From Verticillium longisporum (taxonomy: Eukaryota > Ascomycota > Sordariomycetes > Glomerellales > Plectosphaerellaceae): a DNA stretch of 64,000 bases. Within the stretch, counting starts at the first letter, position 1; each line of letters starts with the position of its first letter. A program made the translations under genes and the position numbers. The notes beneath the pieces are model-generated. The model worked only from the letters and a program-made list of their open reading frames with translations. It ran no database searches and was not told where the DNA came from. The stretch lies in contig JAETXT010000006.1 of assembly GCA_019188255.1 (NCBI GenBank), positions 1,426,001 to 1,490,000 of the forward strand, read 5' to 3'. Positions 11,756 through 22,900 of this stretch are shown here, one piece after another.

Positions 11756-12041
11756 TGTTGAACCAATATTAGGGGTTCCCTAGGGCAGTGATCTCGGTAG
11801 GGGATCACCGATATGGTGATCACCGTGGCTGGGATTCACAGCTCTCAGGAGCACGTGAATCACAGCTTACGTGATCGGTGAATCAGATGGGTATATCTGA
11901 CTCACGTAGGTAGTGGTAATTCAGAGAGAGATCATCAACTACATCACAAGACTTATATCACCTACCCTACCTATTCAGAGCTCTCAGGCACAGCCAAAGC
12001 AATGAAACGGGGTTCACATAAGCAGTGAAGCCCTCTCAACA
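11756..12041 (+). repeat. 3' LTR of copia element
   Basis: 286 bp, identical to the 5' LTR except for one fewer G in a G run, and followed by the target duplication GCCTC. Confidence 0.95.
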
Positions 12042-12046
12042 GCCTC

Positions 12047-12655
12047 TATTAATAATAAGAGCGCTAATACTATTCTCCTTCTATATCCTCCTCGAATCTT
12101 TAAAGAGACTATAGCTAAGGCGGCTTTAAACGGCTATAGGACCTTTAGTTTATAGCGCCCCTAATAAGCTTCGATAATTAGGTATAAAGTAGGTATTAGA
12201 GAGTTCTAGTACTTAACTCTAAGCTTAATAAATATCTTAGCTTTAATCTCTTATAAGATTCTACTATTAAGGACCTTATTATTTAATAATTAAGCTACTA
12301 AGAAGTATATCCTATTATTAATAAGTTCGCCTTTAATATCTTAGCGATATTTATAATATCGGTAGACTATAAGAGGGCATTTAGCCTCTCGAAGCTAACT
12401 CTAATATCGTAGAGGTTAGGAATAGCTTTAGATATATTAGAAGAGCTTTAATACCTTAATAACTAGCTTCGTCGAGGAGCAATTTAGCTAGGAGGGTTAT
12501 ATTAGGGCTCGATAATAGCGAATCGTCTTAATACTATAGAATCTAGGTCTTAGGTAGGCTAATAACTATCGTAATAGCTTTATTACTAACTAAATAAGTT
12601 AAATATTTACAAATAGGACTAAATAACTAAATCCGATATCTATATTTAACTTATT
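12047..12655 (+). mobile_element. RIP-mutated hAT transposase relic, C-terminal dimerisation region
   Basis: CA/TG-depleted DNA continuing the block interrupted by the copia element. Around 12330-12490, reading through RIP stops gives a recognisable hAT dimerisation signature (YERAFSLSKLTLTSRR-like, then LEELQCL..WLRRG). No open frame remains. The change back to normal composition is sharp near 12656. Confidence 0.65.
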
Positions 12656-13509
12656 TAGTCGGGGTGCAGTACTATTGGAGAGCTAGTAAGCGGCGAAAAG
12701 CTACTAGGGAAGAGGGGGAACTGGCAAGGGTCCAGCCATTTGTTCGCAAACGTACTGGCTAGTACTAGGTTGCGACCTCTTAACCCTTCTATAACACCCT
12801 ACGCCTTTGCGCTAGAATTCAGCGCACCCCAGGTTCGTGGGCGGGGGGAGGGGCGCCTTGCTCAGGCGCTCGCTAGTTGTGGAGAAATGATCAGCTGCTG
12901 CATCCAATATCGGCCTACGGCGTTCCACAGAATTCACAAAATTCACAAAATTCACGAGTGTGCAGGCAGGTCAGTGACCCTTTGTCATGGCGCTGGGCGT
13001 CGAGATTCTTGCACGGGGGACCGTGGGGGGGAGTACTGGCCTCCAGCCCCACTATCTGTATTCGAACCAGCGAGATTGCGTGGTTCCGAGTCTCTTTCCA
13101 ATCTGAATTATGTACCCCAGATGACCATTGGACCTTTAGTAACAGTGTCATGCTGTTGGGTCGAAGAGGTATACGTGTGGCTATGCGGCTTACATCACTC
13201 GGAAGTAGAATCCCGAAGAAATCAAGCCCCTGGAGTGTTGATTAGATTGGTCGTGGTCAATGCTTGACCCAACATCGAGAGCCGCATCAGCATCGGATTT
13301 AACTTCCCTCGCTAGTAATTTGGAATCGAGTGACAGAGCTAGCTTTTCGCAGTATGGAAGCAGATCAGGATGTGCCCACCGATGCAGCAGAGTGACCAAT
13401 CTCTTTTTGAACTGCCATAAGGGTTGCCCAAATCTCCACGTCCAGTCTGTTCATCTCACCCACGACCAGACTCTTGTCATCAGACACCGACATGCATTGA
13501 GTTGAAATC
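12656..13509. other. Intergenic sequence, no convincing gene
   Basis: Normal composition between the RIP block and the monooxygenase start. Open frames here lack recognisable motifs. It contains a short tandem of AATTCACAA near 12930-12955 and should include the monooxygenase promoter. Confidence 0.5.
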
Positions 13510-15372
13510 ATGTCTTCGTCGAAAACAATCATCATTGGCGGCGGGGTGGCCGCGATCGCCACGGCACACAAACTCAAATGTCAACTTGGGCATGAAGAAT
13601 TCACTGTAAGATATACAAGCAACGGCCTTATACGTAAGGCTGACAAGGACATAGATCTATGAGAAGCGCAGCGGTCCAGGCGGCACATGGATCGCAAACA
13701 CCTACCCAGGATGGTGAGTTCCACGACCGCCGGCTGCCTTGACAATGACGTTGCTGAACTCTCCAGCGGTTCAGATGTGCCAATTCATCTTTACTCCTTC
13801 AGCTTCAATTTGAACCCGAACTGGACACAGGCTTTGGCCGATCAAGAGGAAATACTGGAGTGTAAGTCATAGCCAGTGGAATTACCCCGTGCCGCGCACG
13901 ACCAGTGATTAACATGACTTCTACAGACATCGAGTCCACAGTCGATAAGTTCCACTTGCGCAAACACTTCTGTTTTGGTGTCGAATGTCTGGGTGCCGAA
14001 TGGAACCAGGGTGCTTGGAGCGTCAGGTTCCGCGACGTCAACTCGGGCCAGCAGTTCACGGAACAATGTGCTATATTGCTATCGGCCGTGGGAGGGTTCG
14101 CCGTTCCGCGAGAGGCTCGATTCCCAGGCCTCAACAAGTTCAAAGGACACGTCTTTCACACAGCTGAGTGGAACCACTTATTCGAGTACACCAACAAACG
14201 GATCGCTGTCATCGGCAACGGTTGTAGTGCCGCGCAGGTGGTGCCGGCCATTGCCCCTTCTGTCAAGAAGATCACGCAGTACGCTCGCAGTCCTCAATGG
14301 CATCACCCACGGCCAAATAAACTTTTCACACAATGGGAAAGGTTCTGTTTCAAGTATATCCCTTTGTGGCAGCGATGGCACCGCCTAGACCTCTTCCTCA
14401 AAACGGACCAGCTCGCCTCAGTCTACGGTTCAAACGCAAGCCAGGTCAGTGCAAGGCTGCAACTGGAAGATGAGGCAAGGCAGTATATCCTCAGTGAGGC
14501 GCCAGAGAGGTATCATGACTTCATTGTACCCAAGTTCCCGCTGGGTTGCAAGCGACGTATCTACGACCCAGGCTATTTGGCGTCTCTCCGCCGCGACAAT
14601 GTGGAGCTTCTAGCACAGGGTATACGAGAATTCACGGAGACAGGCCTCATTAGCGAAGATGGTGTCGCTGAGGACTTTGATGCCGTGATATTAGCTACTG
14701 GATTCAGCGTGTCATCTTTCTTGGCACCCATGAAGATCGTGGGTCGGCATGGCAAGTCTCTGCATGAGCAGTGGGAAGAACATCGTGGAGCTCAGGCTTA
14801 CATGGGCACGTTTGTGCACAACCACCCCAACTTTGCTATCCTGTAAGTTGACAGGCTCCCGCGCTGAATTTGGCAAGACATTTCTGATGGCATTCTTGAC
14901 AGCTTCGGCCCGAATACATTCCCAGCCTTCAATTCTGTCATCTACTCAATTGAGGTGCAAGTGGATTACATTGCCAATGTCCTAATGAAGCCTATCATCG
15001 ACGGGTACGCTTCGGAAATCGAAGTCAGCTCGGTGGCTGAGGAGACTTTCGTCAGAGATCTTGATGGTGTCTTGGCCGAGACTGTTTTCGCTGCAGGGTG
15101 TAGCAATTGGTACATCAACTCTGCTGGTCGCAATTCGGCAGCCTGGCCTGGCCGCCACGTTCTGGAAAGCAACTTACTTCCCGAGGTGGAACGACTTTTC
15201 CATGACAGGGGGATCCGTATTTTGGCCAGTGCGGAAGCTGGGGAGACATATTTTGGGGTCCTCTACTCTGCTTAGCACTGTCATACTTGGTGCAGTCGCG
15301 GGCAAAGCATTCGCAAGCATGGAGTCCCTGCCTCAGCCACTACTATCTCTCATTAGCCAAATTAAGGGATAG
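13510..15372 (+). CDS. FAD-dependent monooxygenase, Baeyer-Villiger type, with a 3' frame break
   Basis: Predicted NADPH- and FAD-dependent monooxygenase inserting oxygen into a ketone or oxidising a related substrate. Exons from ATG 13510: 13510-13605, 13655-13713, 13767-13861, 13927-14842 and 14903 onward; introns 49-65 nt, GT-AG. The N-terminus has the FAD loop IIIGGGVAAIATA. After splicing, GPGGTW, NTYPGCGSDVP and YSFSFNLNPNW follow, typical of this family. A second dinucleotide fold, IAVIGNGCSAAQ, lies in exon 4, and an ATGF motif near 14700. Near 15141-15150 the frame switches: the family-like AATFWKATYFPRW is in the +1 frame and ends at 15372, whereas the unshifted frame stops at 15275. 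The local CCTGG repeat suggests loss of one 5-bp unit. Followed by an ALDH gene on the same strand. Substrate unknown. Confidence 0.85.
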
Positions 15373-16125
15373 AGGTCTAGGTCTAGGTGCTCTATCGTAG
15401 ATGTCAATTAAGTCACATAGCTTTCCAAATTCAATCATGCTGTGTGATCGGTAACGATACCAAAACCTCAGTGAATGGCGATGCGAGAAGTCTGATTGAC
15501 ACACTCTCTACTCGACCTTTGTTGCCTCGACTTCCCATCATCACTCTCGTCATATTATTGCACAGTGACCACGCGATCTGGCACGTGCGACTCGCTGGCC
15601 ATGATGTCCGCTGAATGAGAAGTATCAATGCAAACACGTCTAGCTCGCCGTTATTTCAAGGCAGGCAGGCCAGATCCCATCCATCAATCCAACTGGCAAC
15701 AGTGGTTCACCACGGAACCGGCAATTCACGGCAAATGGCGCTTTCTATGCACGGAACTTTGAGGGTTGATTGTGGAACATGAGGCTTCGCTTAGTTAGTC
15801 TACCCCAGAGTGGATTAATTCCGGTCGGAAATGAAATGCCGGTTAACCTGAAGTGTGATGCCGGTGCTGGTGGCATAGCCGGCGGCGCGCGACGACCGGC
15901 ATTCAACCGGGTTGCTAGCCGGGACCGGAAGTAGCGTTGACACAGTTCCGGCTTCACATTCAACACTATAAAGCGATATGGGGAGTTTGATGCGCTGAGC
16001 TCGTATCACAACCTCCGCGAATGAACGATTTTCGTATTTAGACCTCCCCGATCAGCTACGCTGCGCTACATGTCAAATACCTGTTCAAGTATTATCGAGC
16101 ATCAATCAGTCTTCCCTGAATCAAA
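15373..16125 (+). promoter_or_regulatory. Intergenic/promoter region of the ALDH gene with a CCGG-rich cluster and TATA box
   Basis: No gene seen. From about 15820 to 15950 there are roughly nine CCGG tetramers, several with adjacent CGG triplets (CCGGTCGG, CCGGCGG, CCGGGACCGG), the kind of triplet contacted by Zn2Cys6 regulators. TATAAAG lies at 15967-15973, about 155 bp before the ATG at 16126. Confidence 0.5.
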
Positions 16126-17621
16126 ATGGGTGGCGCCGCTCAACTTCACCCGACGACGCTGAAATCGGCTGTTAGCGATCATTCTCTGATCCGAGAGGAC
16201 GCCTTCATCGGCGGAGAATGGGTCTCAGGATCCGAAACCTTTGCTGTGTACGATCCGGCAACAGACGGCGTCATCGCCAACATCGCCAACATGACAAAGG
16301 GCGATTTCGAACGCGCCATCAATCATGCCAACGCTGCATTCAAGGATTTTAGACACACCAAGGAGCACGATCGATCCAAATTGCTCCACAAGTACGCAGC
16401 GCTTATTCGACAACACGCTAAAGACCTTGCTGTCATACTCACGTTGGAGAACGGCAAAACGCTCGCGGAAGCTCAAGGCGAGGTCGAGTACGGCGCAAGC
16501 TTCATCACTTGGTTTGCGGAGGAGGCGATCCGGAATTATGGTGATATTATTCCATCTCAGCATGCGGGCAGCACCAACTTCGTTATCCGCCAACCGATCG
16601 GCGTCTGTGCCATCATTGCGCCCTGGAACTTCCCAATTGCCATGATCACGAGAAAGCTCGGCCCAGCACTCGCTGCCGGCTGCACATGTGTCATCAAGCC
16701 TCCGAGCGAGACCCCACTCTGCGCTCTAGCTCTCGCACACTTGGCGGTGGAAGCTGGATTTCCCCCCAATGTCATTCAAGTCGTGCCAACGCGCGACAGA
16801 TCAGCGGTTGCCGAGCTGTACACCAACCCCATCATCAAGAAGGTCAGCTTCACTGGGTCCACAGGTGTCGGTAAGCTCATCACCAAAGAGGCTGCTGGTA
16901 CAATGAAGAAGGTGTCGATGGAACTCGGAGGCAATGCCCCTACATTGTCTTCGATGATGCAGACATATCCAAGGCTGTGGACGGTGTCTTGGCGTGCAAG
17001 TTTCGCTGCTCTGGTCAGACGTGTGTATGCGCAAATCGTCTCTATGTGCAGAAGGGTATCCACGATGCGTTCATCGATGCACTTCTTGAGCGTATGAAGG
17101 CGTTCAAGGTCGGATCTGGCATGGATCCGACAGTGACACACGGTCCACTCATCAACCGCGCTGCGGTTGACAAGGTCAAGAGCCACATCGACGATGCCGT
17201 GTCAAAGGGCGCCAAGTTGATCTGGGGCGGCCAGACAAGAGAAGATCTCGGCCTCGGGAACAACTTCATCGAGCCTGCGTTGCTCACTGGCGTCACTGCC
17301 ACGATGGCAGTTGCTCGCGATGAAACGTTTGGGCCCTTGGCACCTATCTTTGCCTTCGACACTCTGGAAGAGGTCATCGAGCTTGCCAACGACACAGAGT
17401 TTGGCTTGGCGGGCTACTTCTTCTCCAATAACTTGAAGACAATCTGGGCCGCAGCTACTCAGCTCGAGGTTGGTATGGTGGGGGTCAACACTGGGAAGAT
17501 CAGTGCTGCAGAGGCGCCTTTTGGTGGTGTCAAGGAGTCTGGTCTGGGTCGTGAGGGCAGCAAGTATGGCCTTGCTGAGTTCCAGGTGATGAAGAACATA
17601 ACCTTGGGAGACATGAGCTAG
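16126..17621 (+). CDS. Succinate-semialdehyde dehydrogenase-like NAD(P)+ aldehyde dehydrogenase, one frame break
   Basis: Oxidises an aldehyde, probably a semialdehyde, to an acid. ATG at 16126 begins a frame with FIGGEWVSG, IAPWNFPIAM, the nucleotide-binding FTGSTGVGKL and the general-base Glu in MELGGNAP. At the C4 run 16937-16940 the frame switches by -1. The second frame gives FDDADISKAVDG, the catalytic Cys in RCSGQTCVCANR, ETFGPLAP and EAPFGGVKESGLGREG, ending at 17621. One missing C would restore an ordinary ALDH of about 500 residues. The C-terminal signature is SSADH-type. No introns. Whether the break is real or a base-calling error cannot be told here. The flanking monooxygenase and AtuA gene suggest a shared catabolic route. 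Confidence 0.9.
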
Positions 17622-17859
17622 ACATGCATGGCGAAATGAAGCGTTCAATGAAGAACACTACGCGTTTCAGCATCCCCAATAAGCGTCGTCTTGTACTATG
17701 GGATAATGATTGGGTATTTTGGTTGGGTTCCATGATGGGAGTCACGAATTCAGAAACTTCTCGACACCCCCAATGACTTTGGGCAGTATGGAAATAGGTA
17801 ATACTCGGTAAAGAATCATATCGTCCTCTGGACAACTAATTTCCAAATGTTCTACGTGT
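17622..17859. other. Convergent intergenic spacer
   Basis: A short 3'-3' spacer between the plus-strand ALDH and the minus-strand AtuA gene. No feature recognised. Confidence 0.5.
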
Positions 17860-19680
17860 TCATATTTTTCCACGTTCCAAAAACCGGTCAGAAATCTCCA
17901 CATGTTTGGCCCTTAGATACTCCGCCAAATTCTTTCCCAAGACGTCATACGTAGAGCTTGAAGCAACACGATCCAGATGATCCTTGAGTAAAAAGTGTAC
18001 AGCTAACATCTAGTCAGTGAGGGGTACTTCCAAACGGAGACCATGAGCTTACCGCAAATATTGGGCAATTCGAAGCGGAAGAAGGCTTGCCAGTATCATC
18101 GTCCCCAAGCAGCTCTCTGACCTTGTCAACAGTGAGGACGCTGCGCAACCAGTCCCATTCATCAGCCTGTCGAACAAAGAATCCCACGTTGCAGTCCGAC
18201 CCCTTATCACCAGAGCGCGCATGAACGATATACCCGAGGGGAGCTCTGGTGGTAGGGCCAAAGCTACCCACGTCAACCGGGTTCGAGGTCTCATATGTAT
18301 CCTGATCCCGAACGAATGCCTTTGTGTCTGATGGAGGGGGTACAAGAAACTCTAGCCCCTTGCTCGGGAGGTGTACAACGTGGCTGATACTGGCTTGAGG
18401 CAGGAGGCTGACCCAGTACTCATAGTAAGGCTTGGGTTGAGCTTGGCGAGCATCAACACCAAACGTGGCACCTGGATAGCTCTGCATGATAACATCCGAA
18501 ACTGGACGGAAGAACTTGCCCAAGGCCAAGTCCTCTTCATTGCGCGCCTGGGCGAAGATTCGAAGGTCGACGGTAGCGGCACTGGCTACGCGGGTCTTCG
18601 GGGCACCGTCCGTTGGTACGAAACTTGAGGCAGAGAAACTTGGACTCGTCGAGCAAATGCCTCACCTGTGTTTCTACCATGTCTGCCTTTTCTTCGATAT
18701 CAAGACCTACGAGGAAGTAATGACCCTCAGCTTGATAGCCACCCTTCGCTGTGATTCCTACCTTTGTCGTTGGTGGCGGCTTGATGCCTTTGATACCGGT
18801 GACCAGGCTGTCACAAAGTCAGTTCAAATGAAGTCATTTCCCCATAATGTCATTTGGACTCACACTCGATCCTTTCCATGTTGCCTTATCTCGATGCCAT
18901 CGAGCCGAGCAACGACGTCGGAATTGTAGTAAAGCGGGCCCTGAATTTCGTACAAGAGCTGCGCTTTGCAGGTATCCACGGTCACCATGCCGTCTCGGCC
19001 TTCCTGCTTGGTCACGATGAAGTGGCCATTGCTTGCCATTTCAATGATGGGGAAGCCGAGGTTCGTGACTTTGCCAGGAAGGCTTTTAAACCCAGAAAAG
19101 TTTCCGCCAGTCACGTATGTTGAACACTCGATGAAGTGACCAGCGACAAAAGCGCCTGCGAGCTCCTCGTACGATGTTCGAATCCAGCCATAGTGGTAAG
19201 CCGCAATGCCAATTGTGGGAGATGCATCCGCAACGCGTCCGCGGAGCACAATGTCGGCGCCCTGCTTCAGAGCTTCGCAAATGCCCCCCACCCAGGTACG
19301 CCTGCGCATAGATTGGTTCGAATTCCCAATCCCTCAGATTTCGACCTAGAATATCGTCAGCAGTGCGTATCAGAAATCAAGTCAGAGAATTCCATACCAT
19401 GCGTTAGACTTCTGAAGTCATTTCCTTCCTTGAAGGATTTCTGGAAAGCCTCCAATACCTCGTCTCCCGCAGCGTCCTGGTATCCCTGAGTCAGAACAGT
19501 CGAAGAATCGCGCTGGGACTTCTTCCAAATTCAGGGCAACACAGGGGACGGATGGTAGCGCTGGTGCCCTGTGTAGCGAACCACCTCGCCAACCCTCCCA
19601 CCCAAGGCGTCAGTGTAACCCACACCAGCCTGAATGGCTGTGTCCAGGCCCTCCAGCGATGACTTGGGAGCGTGAACACC
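17860..19680 (-). pseudogene. AtuA / DUF1446 (acyclic terpene utilisation) family gene, multiply broken
   Basis: Fungal homologue of bacterial AtuA, linked to acyclic terpene catabolism; biochemical role unresolved. Read from right to left: GDEV and FRSLTHG, an intron near 19360, then WEFEPIYAQAYLGG, ADIVLRGRVADASP, FIECSTYVTGGNFSGF, an intron near 18850, TKVGITAKGGYQAEGHYF, a frame change near 18621, VRPVSDVIMQSYPGA-like sequence, the diagnostic GYIVHARSGDKGSDCNVGFF, a frame change near 18090, FRFELPNIC, an intron, and a stop at 17860-17862. A further frame change lies at the C6 run 19284-19289. Upstream of about 19480 there are in-frame TGA and TAG codons and I cannot find a normal N-terminus. 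That end is only about 300 bp from the RIP block starting at 19985. Confidence 0.8.
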
Positions 19681-19984
19681 TAGCCTCTGCCACTAAATGG
19701 GCGAAAGGTTGCCAGAGAACATGCGGCCGGGCGCTCTTGAATCACATTTCCAGCGTTCAGGATTGATCAGGAACACGATTATATCGTCGCTAAGCTACTC
19801 ATCATCCTAGAACTTGCAAAAACAAGATCCTAACAGCACAAACTGCCTACCAACACATCCTTTTCCGTATGTCTCCGTTCCCTTTTTGTTCGGATGCGTG
19901 CTCGCACCCCAGAAGCGCCAGACTGAGCTGACTCATGCCATGCAGATTCCCAACACCAGTCGTGCAGGTCGTCGACAATTTGGC
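19681..19984. other. Transition zone between gene island and RIP block
   Basis: Normal composition but no interpretable gene. It may contain the eroded 5' end of the AtuA gene. Composition collapses to AT-rich at about 19985. Confidence 0.4.
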
Positions 19985-22900
19985 TAAAACTTATTATTAA
20001 TAAGTTATATTAAAAGTAAAGATATATAATATTAACTTAATTAGAAGCTAAAAAGGTTAATTATTAACTCTCTTTATAGCCCTTATAAGGGTTATAATTA
20101 ATACTTCTAAAACCTTATATAATTAGCGAGAATAGAGCTAAGCGATAATAAGTAATCTTAATAAAGACCGATTTAAAGGGCCTATTTAGCTCGGAAACGA
20201 TAAAAATATAATAGTAGAATATTTAATTAGGGAAACTATTAAATATAAATAGTTTCCGATTTTTATAAATATTAAGAAATAAAGAGATATTATTAGAGTT
20301 TTAATTTATTTACTTTATTATTCTCTAGAACTATTTAATAATATTAGATTAGGAATTAAGATTAAAAATAATTAGCTTAAAGATAAATTTAAAATATTAA
20401 AGAAGAGGATCGCTAGCTTTATTTTCGCTATTTATAAAGGCTTATTATATAAAATAAATTAATAATTAAAAAGTATTAATTAATATATAGAATAGCTCCT
20501 AATTAAGGGAATAGAATTTATAAGAATATAGAAATTATTAATATCTATTATATATTTAGACTTCTTTTCTTAAGCTAGCTATTAAGTTTATATAATTAAA
20601 GGTAATTATTAAGATAATCGTCCTTAATAATATAAAGCTTAAGAATTTAATTTAAAAGGAATTACGATTTTTAGCTAAAAGAATTTATAATAGTATTTTT
20701 AATTATTATATTTTAAATAAGAAGAAGGAAGAATATAGAAAGTATAATAGCTTTTATTACTTTTAAGAATAGAATAAGAAAGGAATAATAATTAGAATAA
20801 TATTATTTAATTTAATTACTTAATTTAATAATCTCTTAATAGATTTATTAACCCCCTTCTTTCTTAATTAAAATAATAATTTATTATTAAATTATCTAGA
20901 ATTAATAAACCTCTTAATAGAATAATTAACTTTATAATCTATTATTATAAAAAGGAAAAGGAATCTTTACCTTAACTAGGGAATCTTTTCTCTCTCTTAT
21001 ATATAAATATTAAATCTATAAACCTCCTTTACCTATTTCTTAAATATTCTTCCTATTTATAAATAATCTAATTAAAGTAATAATATAATTTATTATTCTA
21101 TTCTCTAAATATTACCCTTTTATTCTTTTTTATTATTATAACCTCTCTCCTCCCTTTATTTTCTTCTTTTTATTTATAATTTACTTTATATTTTTCCTTT
21201 TTATTTACTTTTAATATAATTCCTTTAATTATTTATTAAAATATTTAAAAATAATTATATATTATATAAAGATAATATTTATAAGAATCGTTCTATTATT
21301 CTAGTAATTATAAGGATTAACCCTTTTAACCTATTTAGAACTCCTATATTATAAATTAACTAAGAAGCGCTCTTCCCTATTTCTCCTAATTAGCTAAAGC
21401 TTATATTTATCTCGATAATAATAGCTCCTTTAAATAAATCTATATCCTATCTAGAAAATAATTAGTTCCGAATTAATTATAATATATTTAATTACTTTAA
21501 TATTACGCTTAAAAGGGTATATATCGATTCCTTTAAAAAGAATTAATTTAATTAATATATTAATTAAACTTTATAAAAATATTTAATATTAAATAAATAA
21601 AAGTAATAGAAAGTAAGAATAAGCTAGAAATATATCTTAGGAGTCTAGCTATTTTACTAAGCGAGGCCTAATAATAGTATTATTCGATTACTCCTTTATA
21701 AATCTCGTAATCTATATAGAATACTTTATACCTCCTTATTTCCTAATTAGATTAACCTTTTAAGGAAGCTTACTACCTCTATCTCTAATCTATATTTTAG
21801 AGGAATCGTATTAATAAAAGTTAATAAATACCTCCTTCCTAATAGCTAGGGCTAGGATATAGCTAGCTAGGAAGATAAGTCTTATTTAGTTTTAATATAT
21901 AATAATATAGAAAAGAATATATAGCTCTCTATTTAGGAGATAGCTATTAGTCTTAAAGTATTTATAATATTTTAATTAAAGTAATTACTATATTAAGTCC
22001 CTAATTCTAATATTCTATAGATAAGGGGCTATAATAATAGTATTCTAATAAGCTAAGAAATAATAAATATATTCTAAGAAGCCCGCTTTATAATAACCTC
22101 TATTAATATTAACAAAAACTATTAGATTCTCTTAATTATTAATTAATAAATATAATAATCCTTTACTATTAATAGTTATTTTAAAGGTATAATTAAGAAG
22201 GAAACTATTTAAGCTATAACCTATTTAGAGGAGTTTTATAAATTTAATAGTACTTTAGATACCCTAATTAAGGCTTTATATTTATAGTTTAATATCCTTT
22301 AATCCCTTTAATAATAGAATATATACTCTTATAGACTCTATATACTTAATTTAGCTTATTTAGTCTTCCTTAAAAGGCTATTTAATATAGGGATATTAGC
22401 TATATATATAAATAATAATATATATAATAAAGCTAATTATAATAATTACCTTTATTATTATTAGAAGACTTAAATAGATAAATAATTTAATCTCAATTAG
22501 GCTAACTCGTTTATATACTATTTAGAGCCTAAACTAATAATAAATAATATTATAGATAATAAAGCTACTTTCTAGGGAATTTATAGAATAAATATATTTA
22601 TTAATACTAAATAGGAGGAATTTAAGGAGATAAATAAAGCTATTATCCTTTTTAAGAAGATATTAATCTAAGATATATAATAGAAGTAGCCTAGTCTTTT
22701 ATAAGAAGTCGAGAGCTCTTTAGAATTAATAGGACTTAGGGACTCTAGAGCTAATAATACTATTAATATACTTAATAGGATACTATAATTATAGGTTAAC
22801 CTTTATAGTTCGCTTAATCTAGCTATACTAATTAAGCTATATAAGAGAACTCGGATCGTTACGTTTATAGGAAGTATTATAATTATAAAGCCCTCTATAA

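Larger units (their letters stand above)
5591..12041 (+). mobile_element. Intact-looking Ty1/copia LTR retrotransposon
   Basis: A 6.45-kb element bounded by direct LTRs that begin TGTTGAACC and end CTCTCAACA. A 5-bp target duplication GCCTC lies immediately outside (5586-5590 and 12042-12046). It holds a single uninterrupted gag-pol frame and a purine-rich tract before the 3' LTR. The two LTRs differ by one G in a G run (five versus four), so insertion appears very recent. Flanking DNA is heavily RIPed and the element is not, so it arrived after the host sequence was mutated. A decayed inverted relative lies at 27496 to about 28020. Confidence 0.95.

Noticed and set aside
12740..13267. A 175-codon plus-strand frame before the monooxygenase
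   Set aside because: No motif, odd composition and no splice-consistent structure; more likely promoter DNA.
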